In this document: in pieces, positions 1-9,646 of the stretch
Position numbering within the stretch: position 1 is the stretch's first letter
Layout: each line of letters opens with the position of its first letter
Assembly (NCBI RefSeq): GCF_020520425.1
Contig: NC_079491.1
Span: forward strand, 32,417,449 to 32,481,448
Direction of reading: 5' to 3'
DNA length: 64,000 nt
Origin: Spinacia oleracea
Taxonomy: Eukaryota; Streptophyta; Magnoliopsida; Caryophyllales; Amaranthaceae
The notes under the pieces: generated by a model
What the model was told of the DNA's origin: nothing
Databases searched by the model: none
The model's input: the letters and a program-made list of their open reading frames with translations, nothing else
Made by a program: the position numbers and the translations under genes

Positions 1-340
1 CATCACATATCTTGATGGAGATCGTCCCAATACTAATCACCGTAGAAGTAGATTTTTTACCCATATATGGTGAAATTACCTCCATAATACCCCTCATAGG
101 AGCTAAAGAGATCATCGTGGGGGGTCATATGAAAAGAGAAACCCAAATCCAAGATCCACTCATCCTTTCCCTTGTTTCTTCCAAGTGTGACAACCAATGC
201 ATCACAATCACTGTCGATATCTACATAGCTAGCTTTGGCCCTAGTATGGTTCCTTGCTTTTCCCTTCTGGTTGGCTTTTCGAAGTCCAACATTCCGATTT
301 AATGTGGCCTTTCTTCTATGCGAGTTACAAGTCTTGTTGC
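1..340 (-). pseudogene. Ty1/copia gag-protease fragment (degenerate)
   Basis: Reading the minus strand from about 340 down to 1 gives the zinc-knuckle end of a copia gag followed by the start of the protease. GHIKSEC resembles the second half of a CCHC knuckle, and WILDLGFSFHM matches the plant copia signature WILDSGCSFHM. The catalytic D-S-G is D-L-G here, the first half of the zinc knuckle is damaged, and at least two frame changes separate knuckle and protease, so this is a dead copy. It runs off the left edge, so the rest of pol may lie outside the window. The family call rests on these two motifs only. Confidence 0.7.
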
Positions 341-1950
341 GTTAGATCAGGTTAAGAGGTTTTGACTTTGACGTAGGAAGGATGGCTGCACAATTCGACA
401 AAGAAGCAAATCGTCGAAAGTTACTGAAATGATTTCTACTAGTCGGGCCTCCGGTGTCCGATTGCTTAATAGAATATGTTTTCGGAAAAGGAAGCGGGTC
501 CACGAGTTCAACTCACCGCTATGCCGTGACTGATGGGCTTTTTAAGCCATCCGAGTTCGTTTAGGGCTCGAAAACTGCAGTTTAATTATTTTTCAGTTTT
601 TTGTTTTTAATTCCATTTCGTATTAGGGTTTGCGTTAACTATTTAAACACATTACTTTTGTCATTAGAAATCAACTATTCTTTTGATAATAAAATTCTGA
701 GAGTTTATCTCTTTTCTGGTGGAATCCGGAGCTTCTACAAGATTTATCGCTCGTAAATCTGTTCGTTCGTTCTAAAAATTAGCGCTTGCTTTTCTTTGGT
801 ATTTCCGACTGCGTCAGACTTTGACCTAGCCTTCTTCTTACCATTCCCATTTCCACCATAACTCGTAAAATCCTTCTCATAGTTTGGGGTTTTTGGATTA
901 TTAAGCAGCAACAACATCATCATTACAAATTCTTCACCACTACTAGATCCGTTTTTCTGAAACTTCGCTCCTCAGTTTCCTCGTCCTTAACACCCACCGA
1001 TCATCACGTAATCAACTGTAGGTCATCCTCCCCTTCCACTATCGGTGACGACCACCGCAAGGTCTTCGGCGACGAGTCGTCTCTTCCTCACTCGGGTCGC
1101 CTATCCGACGGTGTACTCTCTCTCCTCCGATGCCGCCCTCTCCATCTCCACCGATGTCGCCGCTATTAATTTTCTTAATTTTTTCTCTCTCCTACCCACA
1201 TGGGTGAGATTCTTTAGAGATTCACATGCAAAATGTTTTTTTAATGGATTGTTCAATATTACATAAGAGACTAATAAACAAAAACGAAGGAGTAATGGTT
1301 TACTCTTCCATTGTTTAACTATTTTAGTTTTCTATTTTTCAATTCTTTAATAATTTAAGGCACCTAATATATAAAAAAAATACCAGTATAATTTGTAATT
1401 TCCTTATTTCACTCATTTAATTTCAGCCATATATATATATAGATGAATTTCACTTTTATATGTAGCTGGACTTAGTTGCATACTTGTATGAGTTATATAA
1501 TTTTCTATAAAATACAAATCTTGTACACAATGCTAGATATCAGGCACGTAGTATAATCTTTAAACTAGTGTGTGGCCCACACCCCGGGTTCTACTTTTAG
1601 TAGGGTTTACTTTTTGTATATATGTGTCCATATGGGCGGTGTTGTTAACTGATTATTGTGGTGACGCAAGATCAGCGGCCGATCAACAATCTAAGCCACA
1701 CATCCGAAAATCATAACAGAGTTGATTCCTCTTCTTTGTGATTAGTTGATAATTATACGCGTGTCGATGTTCTCTTCTATACTCATAATTCCACTCCATT
1801 TCCCCAAGTTTTTTAAGCTTAAGATGGAAAGGGAAGAATTATACATTTATACATTTAGTAATTTATTCCCTTTTTTATTATTTTTCTTTAATTTGTTACT
1901 ACTCATTAAAAAAATTATATTTTGCATTTACATGGAAATATATAACATAC
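341..1950. other. intergenic, unassigned
   Basis: No convincing gene. The stretch 560-760 has TATTTAAA followed by an AATAAAA-like signal and could be part of an old LTR, but I found no second copy. The open frames here are short, and a CT-rich stretch at 1030-1200 only looks UTR-like. The rest is AT-rich. Confidence 0.4.
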
Positions 1951-2160
1951 ATTGTAGCTAGCTAAGATGGTAGGAAGTGTAGCTTTTAATTCATGAGGTT
2001 TGGTGTTCGATCTTTGCTACATGCTTTTTGGTTGTCAATGACTTGTCATGATGCTTATTAGTGCATGGTGACGTGGCGTAATAAGAGGAGGCTTACGTGG
2101 CACATATACGTTCTCGTAAACGCCTTTTAATATATTAGTATAGATTCTATTGATTTTGAA
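1950..2160 (+). mobile_element. tRNA-derived SINE-like sequence
   Basis: TAGCTAAGATGG at 1959-1970 resembles a pol III A box, and GTTCGATCT at 2005-2013 resembles a B box. The 46-bp spacing is what a tRNA-derived promoter would have. A short body follows without a clear tail or target duplication, so boundaries are approximate. A chance match is possible. Confidence 0.4.
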
Positions 2161-2442
2161 TAGACTTTCAATTTCATTTTAGTGGTTCTTATACCTACTA
2201 CTCCCGTTGTTTTTTAATTTTTCTATTGTTTATTTGAGATGCGCAAACATACTAATAAATGGTTGACAATATACGGAGTAAATGAAGTATATTATGGGTT
2301 TAGACTTTAATTATTTGGAACAAACTATTACAACGAATGTAAATGGGACCTTTATAATAGCGCAACTCGACCCAGTGTTTTGTCGATTTTTAATATAAAA
2401 TTTTATTCGTACCCCCATTTCTCAAATCCTGGATCCACCACT

Positions 2443-2760
2443 GGTTAGAACTCCCTCGCAATTTACAAATAAGCAAACTCGTAGTCCAGTTAGATAGTCT
2501 ATCATGTGTGCAGGCTTTGAACAATAATGTGGCCGGAAGCTGTGATTGTGTTCACCTTATTAACCATTGTTGTACCATGATAAGTGATCCCAGTTGGGAA
2601 GTGAAGGTTGACCGTATCTACAGAGATGGAACGTGCGGCAGACTGGCTTGCGAATCAAGGGGTGACTCAACCTCAAAGGACCTTGGTTCTTAAGGATATT
2701 CCTTTAGCTTTTTCTAAATTTTAGACGAGGACATTCCAGGGGTGGCATTTCCACGCCTAA
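2443..2760 (+). pseudogene. LINE (non-LTR) RNase H domain fragment
   Basis: The + strand frame reads NLQISKLVVQLDSLSCVQAL and then CDCVHLINHCC, the pattern of the C-terminal RNase H domain in plant L1-type LINE ORF2 proteins. A frame change near 2620 moves to a second frame with AADWLANQGVTQ, the conserved end of this domain, followed by a stop near 2724. The upstream RT and endonuclease are absent, so this is a 5'-truncated, frameshifted remnant. No poly-A tail or target duplication was identified. Confidence 0.7.
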
Positions 2761-2844
2761 GACCCTGTTCTTTTTGGCTTAATTTCAGTTTCAGGACTTA
2801 TTTCGTAGTCAAGTTCAGTTCAGTTTAATTCAATTCAATTTAAC

Positions 2845-2845
<1 letters not shown>

Positions 2846-2907
<62 letters not shown>
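2846..2907. repeat. (AAT)n microsatellite
   Basis: About 20 uninterrupted ATA/AAT triplets. The preceding 80 bp (TAA GACCCTGTTCTTTTTGGC) resembles a Tourist-type MITE end, so the microsatellite may have grown from the interior of a decayed MITE. Confidence 0.95.
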
Positions 2908-2953
2908 TTAATAATATTATATTATTTATTTATTTATATTATTATATCACTTA

Positions 2954-3277
2954 CTCCCTCCGTCCCTTAATACTCGCACCACTTTCCTTTTCGGGCCGTC
3001 CTTAATACTTGCACCGCTTCTATAAATGGAAATTTATACCAATATTATATTATTTCTCACACTTACTTACTAACCCCACCTACACCCCTATTCCCTACAA
3101 AAAATCATTTAAAATTCACACCCCCACTCACCACTCTCCACCTCTTACCCATTTCTCACTAACTATATTAAAAAAATACCCCACTATCAACTAACACCCA
3201 TTAAATTAATAAGTCAATTTAAATGTCTTAAACTCCGCACCGGTTTGACCGGTGCGAGTATTAAGGAACGGAGGGAG
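2954..3277. mobile_element. Stowaway MITE (324 bp)
   Basis: The terminal inverted repeats are CTCCCTCCGTCCCTTAATAC on the left and a near-exact reverse complement (GTATTAAGGAACGGAGGGAG) on the right. TA dinucleotides flank both ends (2952-2953 and 3278-3279). This is the Tc1/mariner-type Stowaway signature. It has no coding capacity. Confidence 0.93.
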
Positions 3278-3279
3278 TA

Positions 3280-3490
3280 TTACTTAATATTTATATTTAT
3301 ATTATTATTATTATTACATATAACTAATTATTTATTACTTAATATAATTGATTATTTATCATTTAATTATTTTTAGTAATTAATTACGGATAATTAATTC
3401 TTAATTATTTAGTTATTTATTATTGGAGATTATTAATTATTAATTATGAATTATTATTAATATTTGTCATTTATTATTATTATTTAGTTA
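3280..3490. other. AT-rich low-complexity DNA
   Basis: TTATTATTA/TAATTATTTA-rich sequence with no gene. It continues in the same style at 12431-12545, on the far side of the retrotransposon, which shows the element landed inside an AT-rich tract. Confidence 0.8.
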
Positions 3491-4055
3491 TGTAACACCC
3501 CGACCTCTAATTCAATTATTTAATCATAATTAGCAGCGGAATTAACCTAATTCGGTCGGGACATTACCCGCCGTAACTTCCTCTTGGGAATTACAAGGCA
3601 ACTATCAATCATAAGCTATTAAACTCCAAAATTCACATAATCATCCTTCTCAATTCCTTAATAAAAGTACGAAACTTAATCAAGAATCTTTACTTAAACT
3701 TGTTACAACTTAACATTAACTTAGGTGAACTTGGTAATAGTGAAATCCTCGCCACTACTCGTTTGCGTGGTCCCCAGCAGTACCTAAAACGGAAAACAAA
3801 ACGGTGAGCCGAAGACTCAGTAACAAGTTACCCTAGCATCGTAACATCATTTCAATTCATTTTACTTAAGAAACAGGAAGAATAGAATATAGTAAAACAT
3901 TTAATAAATCAATATTTCAGAAGCATCATTTCAAAAACATCATTTCAGGAACATTAATTTCAGGAACGTCATTTCATTAATCTTTTTCCTTTTAACAGTA
4001 TTTATTCTGGTCGTCATGACTTTACAGGAAAACATGGTAGGACGTCTCCTACGAA

Positions 4056-4354
4056 CAGGGGAAGCCAGTGCTTAATAACAGGGGGAGTCAATGCTCCATA
4101 ACAGGGGAAGCCAGTGCTTCATTTCAGGGGGAACCTTGGTTCCATATCAGGGGAAGCCAGTGCTTCTTATCAGGGGGAACCTTGGTTCCATATCAGGGGA
4201 AGCCAGTGCTTCTTATCAGGGGGAACCTTGGTTCCATATCAGGGGAAACCAGTGCTTCTTATCAGGGGGAACCTTGGTTCCATATCAGGGGAAGCCAGTG
4301 CTTCTTATCAGGGGGAGCCTGGGCTCCATATCAGGGGAACTTGACCAGTTCTTA
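4056..4354 (-). repeat. 13 x 23-bp alternating hairpin array (3' LTR)
   Basis: Thirteen units of exactly 23 bp fill 299 bp. Each starts CAGGGG and then holds a short inverted repeat. Two unit types alternate through the middle: GGAACC-TT-GGTTCC and GAAGC-CAGT-GCTTC. Edge units carry other self-complementary pairs (GGAG...CTCC, GGAGCC...GGCTCC, GAACT...AGTTC). Because 46 bp is not a multiple of three, open frames appear here in three registers; they are by-products. Confidence 0.95.
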
Positions 4355-5113
4355 AACTTTCATTTATCATGTTTACATTTCTTTAGTTGAACATTAATCA
4401 GGAAAATCTCAATCATTCAGGGTGGTTCAATAAACCATTAAATCTCGTTATTTCATAAAATCGTTTCTTTCAGGAATAATAATCCATTAAATCAATACTT
4501 TGCATAAAGCTGCATTATCGTAAAACAATTCAATCAAATCATACTTGTAATCCCGCAATTCATAAAACATCATTATAAAACATAATCATTCATAACATCA
4601 TTCATAAATACATTTCGAAGGGAATGCGGGTACTAGCAATAACCGTTACCTCAATTCCACGATTTGCTAAGCCTTTTCGTTGGTCCGTTCGTCCTGAGCT
4701 CCGAGTTCGATTTCTTTCAAAGTATCCAATTATTGAATTAGTTATTAAAACGATAAACACTTTAAAACCAATATTTTATAAATAATGAATTCATAGATAG
4801 TGAATTTTGAAGTAATGAATTTCATAAAAATATATTTTTATAAATTATTGAAAATATTATTCAACAAGATTTCAATCAAAATTTCATAAATCGATTTACA
4901 TAAATATTATTTAATTTCATAAATTAACGAAAAATATTATTTAAATAAAATCGATACTATCATTTAAAATTTATACAATTAAAATAAATAATAATTGATT
5001 TTTATGAAATATTAACATGGGTGTTTAAATAAAAGAATAGAGCTTACTTTGGGATATTGGGCCAAAACAAAGGGTTGGGCTCAATTTGAGGAATAAAAGA
5101 AACAAAGTTCCAA

Positions 5114-5662
5114 TCACTGGAACTCGTTTCTTTTCGAAACTGAGGCTCGGAGGAACAGGGGAAGCAACGCAAAGGAAGGAGAGAGGAGAGGGGAAGGAGG
5201 AAGAAGGGACGGCGGTGGCTGAATCCTGGGCGGCACGGCGGCGCGAAGGTGCGCCGGTGATGGTGGTTGTTGGCTCACGGCGGCGGAACAACAGGGAAGG
5301 GGGAAGGGTGGTCGCGCGAAGCAGGGGAAAAACAGGGGAAGGGGGGGTATTTTCCGGGCTGTTCTGGGGGGCGGTAAGGGCGGGGCACCGGGGGTTTTTG
5401 GGCGACGTAGATCAGGGTGCAGGGTGGTGATGGTGGACGGTGGCTGGGAGTGGTGGTGGCTGCGGTACGGTGGTGCGGCAGGGGAGAAAGAGATGAGGGG
5501 CAGGGGAGGTTTAAGGGGTGGTTTCCGATGAGTTCTGGGCGGGGACAGAGGTGGTTGAGTGGTGTGGGACGAAGGTGATAGTGGTGGTAGTTGGTGGTTG
5601 AGGTGGTGGCAGTTGCGGTTGTTGATGGTGTTTGTTGTGGTGGCTCGAATCAGAGGGAGCAA
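5114..5662 (-). other. GC-rich, proline-codon-rich LTR segment
   Basis: A sharp GC-rich island of about 500 bp inside an otherwise AT-rich LTR. The sense strand is CT-rich and leaves a 182-codon frame rich in Pro, Ser, Thr and His. The same frame is open in the other LTR (11269-11817). The composition resembles a transcribed leader more than a folded protein, and the unrelated solo LTR at 37713-40593 has a similar island in the same relative orientation. I do not regard it as a proven CDS. Confidence 0.5.
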
Positions 5663-6274
5663 GAGAATGATTTTCAGTTTTTGGTTAACTGATTTTGTTG
5701 GAAAAATGGTGACAATTGTGGCTTGTTTATAGTGTGAAGTTGAGTGATCAATAAGCTGAAATTCTTGGGAAGCAAGGCATGCATTTGGACTGAATTGTGG
5801 GTGGAGAGGAATGAAGGAATTCCTTCATTCTTGTTCTTGTTTGTATGCTGTTGTTTGAACGTGAATAGCAAGGAAAGAGAAGGAAATATGCCAATTTGTT
5901 CCTTAGGGGCATTTTGGTCATTTCACTTAGTTAGGCAAGATTTTCTGAAAATTTGATGCTATTTTAGGAAATTAATAATAATGTTTAATTAAAATCAAGC
6001 TTCCAAATAATCTTTTGTTACGAAAAATAAAATTTAGTTTTCGAATAAAATAAAAACGTTTCGAAATTATTAAAAATCCGAAATAATTAAGATTTAAAAA
6101 GAGTCGTTGTGTTCGTAAATTTGAAATTAAAATCGTGTAATGATATTAACATTTCGCGGGAAATAAAAATTCGTAATTAAAAATAAAGTTCGAAATTAGG
6201 ATTTAAAACGATTTTAAGCTAAATAAAAATAATTAAGCCTATTTAACCGAGTTTTAAAAATTCGGGGTATTACA

Positions 6275-8250
6275 TTCTTACCCCCTTAGAAAAAGTTTCG
6301 TCCTCGAAACTTGAAAATTAGATTTATAAAATGTTTGTTGAAAATTGAAAACGCTTGAATTAAAGTATGATGTTTTATTTTAAAACCAAGATCTCACAAT
6401 TTCAATTCTGACAATGTCTAGCTTTCATTCTGCCATCATCTTTTAGGACTCCGCTTCAACTCGAGACCTAGAATCGAAGAGTAAAGAGTAAAAAAGGGGC
6501 AAAATTTATATATTGATCCTTAATCGTCATTAAGGTCAATTACATTCCGCCATCGTCTTTCGTATCTCCACTTTACTTCATAAAATAGGATCGAGGAGCA
6601 AAGAACATAAAAGGGGGCAAACTCGTTAGCATAGACTAGGCTCCTATTTTACTTTGCGAGATCTTGTTTGAAAATATTTCCTACCAAAAATAGTAACTTT
6701 TAATGCAACTTATAATTCTGAAAATATATGTGTACATAATAAATATTCATCTATTAATTGCAATACTCAAATAATTTGTAAAAGTTGTTTATTATATCAA
6801 TCTCGTACTCTGAGCTCAGGAGAACTTCCATCGGAGGCGGCATCCATGAATAACAATTAGATTACCAGTACAATCATGTCAGCATAAACATAATCCATAT
6901 CATAGAGACATAATTCATATGAAAATTCAAATTAAGCATAACATTCATAATCATTTGATCTAACACACGATCATGGTTGACCATAACATAATCATTCATA
7001 GAAAACATAGTCATTTGCACATCATATCGTTCGTGGGAGAATAATTAGAGATATTTCGCTTTCATTCTCTATTGGTCTCTTGTTGCTGGAATCTTGTCGT
7101 TGAATTGACTTCCGTTATTCGATTCGTTTCGATTTCGATTTCTGATCTTTTCTTCTGCGTCACACAACTTGTTGACTACGTTCGTTGCGGGGGTTCGAGT
7201 CCATTCACGTGACGGGAAATACATCGTTAATATACGACTTCGCTATATCCTTAGTATTTTAAGTTGACAAACACTTGGGCTTTGGCGGATAATTCTAAGC
7301 CATCACACGTGCCTTTATCAGAAACAATCTAGATTCCAGAAACTTAGTTCATACTACCTGGTTTTACAGACATGTCATTTTGTCGATTTTCTATTTCTCA
7401 ACTCCATTGCATTCCTCAATCATTCATAAATTATTATTATTTTCGAATTTCATAGCATTTATTGATACCATCAACCTGATAGACATACTAATTCTTGATA
7501 ACTTATTTTGGTAAGATCCTTAAAGCTTATATGCAAACTCAATCTCATGCTTTCACCATAAGTCATATTTTTCCACATAACATTTTTGTGAACCTTACAT
7601 TTCCTTGCTTAGCTTCCTTTATGGAGATTATCAAGCATTCTTTCAAAAACAATCCCTATAAATGATGCGGAAAGGTATACTAAAAACACCATCAATCTTA
7701 TTGACAGACTAATTCCTGATAACTTCCTTTGGTATAATCCTCAGAACTCCATGTGTAGCCTCAATTTCATATTTCCATCATGTTTGGTCTCGATCACATA
7801 ATATTTTTGCATAACTTTTTTAAGATTCTAGCTCAGCTTCCTTAACATATATGAAAATACACTTAGGTACTTACAACCACAAACAATCATTATGAAGGGT
7901 GCGGAATAATAACCCATAAATCATAGCTTAAACGCTTTAAACCTTTAATAACCTTGAGTTAAGTGATGATTTTCCATTTATGAAATATAAACTCATACTC
8001 TTTTGTACTCTTAAATACAAACTCATGCTCTTTCGATACTCTAACAATCAACCTTAAATAATTCATAAACATAAAAGTTCCTTAAAACAGTTCATATCCA
8101 CAAAATCATGCTGTTATTAATTCTTTCATAAACTTTACTTCCTTGAGGACACCAATGATTCTTAAACATTTCATAACACATCCTTGAAAAAATATCTATG
8201 ACATGATTCAAATCTAAAATAGGAAACTTAGGTTCAAACGTACATAAGAA
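6275..8250 (-). other. noncoding interior of the gag-only element, with polypurine tract
   Basis: The polypurine tract reads AAGGGGGTAAGAA on the minus strand, directly before the 3' LTR at 6274. The remaining 2 kb sits where pol should be. It has no frame resembling protease, RT, RNase H or integrase. It contains weak internal duplications: 6430-6520 against 6541-6620, and about 7460-7640 against 7690-7880. It looks like unrelated AT-rich spacer rather than decayed pol. Confidence 0.75.
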
Positions 8251-9426
8251 CTAAATTGAAATAGTATCAGCGTTGGCGTCATCTTCTTCTTCCTTGTCAG
8301 CTCTCATCATGTAAGCCTTTCCAGATATTGGTGGTCGTGGTGGGTCATGATTAACCCTAGCATTGTTGTTGTTTCGTTCATGATTGGTTGAGGTTGCTCT
8401 TCCAGTATCTGTGGGAGGTGGTTTAGGGCAGTCTTTGACAAAATGATCTTTTCCTCCACATCGGTAACATGTCTTTGTTCCTGCACGACATTCACTTTCG
8501 GTATGGTTTCTCTTTCCACACTTAGCACACCATACCTTACGAGATGCTCTATCATTGCAACCTTGGTCTCTACTTTCGTTCCTTCTATGATTATGGTTTC
8601 CTTGGTTTGGCCTTTTAGCTCCTCCATGGTTTTGATTATCATTCTTCCTTTTATCACCAACATTTTGTGCTTCTCGAAGTAATACAACTCGTTCAACATT
8701 AACTGCAATATCAACCATATCTTGATAGGAAGTAAACCTTTGAGTTGCCAATCTATCTTGGTATTTCAAATGAAGACCTCGCTCAAAACGGTTCATCCTG
8801 GATTGCTCTGTCGATACCAGCTCCGGTGCAAATCTTGACAATTCCATGAACTTGTTTGCATATTCCATAACACTCATTGTTCCTTGTTGCAAGTGCAAAA
8901 ACTCGTCTTCCTTTTGTTTCCTCAGGGATGGTGGATAAAACTTATCTCTTAGTAACTTTTGCAGTTCGGTCCAACCAAATCTAGGCTCATTCTTCCTTTC
9001 CTTATTAACTTTCCACCATAAACTTGCTTGACCCGTTAAGTAAAACACGGCGAAATCAACTCTCCATTCCTTAGGACATTGCAAGGTTTCAAACAACTGA
9101 TCTATGCGATTAATCCAATCCTCGAATTCTACAGGGTCGGGCTTGCCATCGTAAGATGGTGGGTTTAGGGATGAAAACTTCTTGAACATTGACGCATTTT
9201 CGTTCGCATTCGTCGATTTCTGTTTCTGAGAATCTTTGATTAATTCAGCTAACATCGTGCTAACGGTTTCTAATCGTTCCATCCTTTCTTTGTGATCTTC
9301 GATAGGTTGATCGTCATAGGGATCATCATGGGCAACATCCTCTTAGATAGTGTCATCGTTGACATGGACGTTGTGCTCGTTGTGAGCTCCATCGTTAATA
9401 TCGTTAGTCACCTCGATAGTCGACAT
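8251..9426 (-). pseudogene. gag of the chromovirus-type element (one in-frame stop)
   Basis: Gag packages retrotransposon RNA into cytoplasmic particles. The core around WINRIDQLFETLQCPKEWRV, ASLWW and KFYPPSLRKQKEDEF matches the plant chromovirus retrotransposon gag domain. Two CCHC zinc knuckles follow: CAKCGKRNHTESEC and CYRCGGKDHFVKDC. The frame is open from the ATG at 9282 (343 codons), but the same frame extends up to an ATG at 9426 (MSTIEVTND...), broken only by TAA at 9345-9343. The ancestral Gag was therefore 391 residues and this copy may be made from the internal Met. The protein ends at GKAYMMRAD plus a short acidic tail, the point where the protease linker normally begins. No pol follows. 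Confidence 0.85.
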
Positions 9427-9629
9427 TTTGCATAACGTGCTCAATCAGGAAAACATACATAATAGGAAAATAATCCCTTTTCAGCCCGTTCCTACACTCA
9501 CACTCATTTCATTTTAACTTAACATGATTTTAACATATTATTTTATTCTTTAAAACTCTTTGCTTAAAGCCTATTGAATTCTACTATGCGCAAAACCCGT
9601 AAGGTTTAGCACTTATGGTCCAGAACCTT
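9427..9629 (-). other. 5' leader between primer site and gag
   Basis: About 200 bp of untranslated leader of the retrotransposon RNA. No open frame of note. A packaging signal would be expected here but cannot be recognised by eye. Confidence 0.5.
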
Positions 9630-9643
9630 GGCTCTGAATACCA
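9630..9643 (-). promoter_or_regulatory. primer binding site (initiator tRNA-Met type)
   Basis: On the sense strand, three bases after the 5' LTR, the sequence reads TGGTATTCAGAGCC. The usual plant initiator-Met site is TGGTATCAGAGCC, so this copy has one extra T. The extra base might weaken primer pairing. Confidence 0.75.
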
Positions 9644-9646
9644 AAC

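Larger units (their letters stand above)
3491..6274 (-). repeat. 3' LTR of the gag-only element
   Basis: Nearly identical to 9647-12430 and of equal length (2,784 bp). On the sense (minus) strand it runs from 6274 to 3491 with TG...CA termini. It contains, in sense order, an AT-rich part, a 500-bp GC-rich part, another AT-rich part and the 23-bp hairpin array. Confidence 0.95.

Noticed and set aside
730..900. Copia gag-like minus-strand frame rich in Lys/Gly/Asn
   Set aside because: Looks vaguely like a gag tail but no zinc knuckle or neighbouring gag domain could be seen.
4056..4354. CRISPR-like regular repeat/spacer look
   Set aside because: Units are 23 bp without unique spacers, lie inside a plant LTR, and are duplicated in the other LTR.
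4056..4390. Three overlapping 76-99 codon frames, repeated at 10212-10546
   Set aside because: They arise from a 46-bp period not divisible by three; the same peptide repeats appear in every register. Not a gene.
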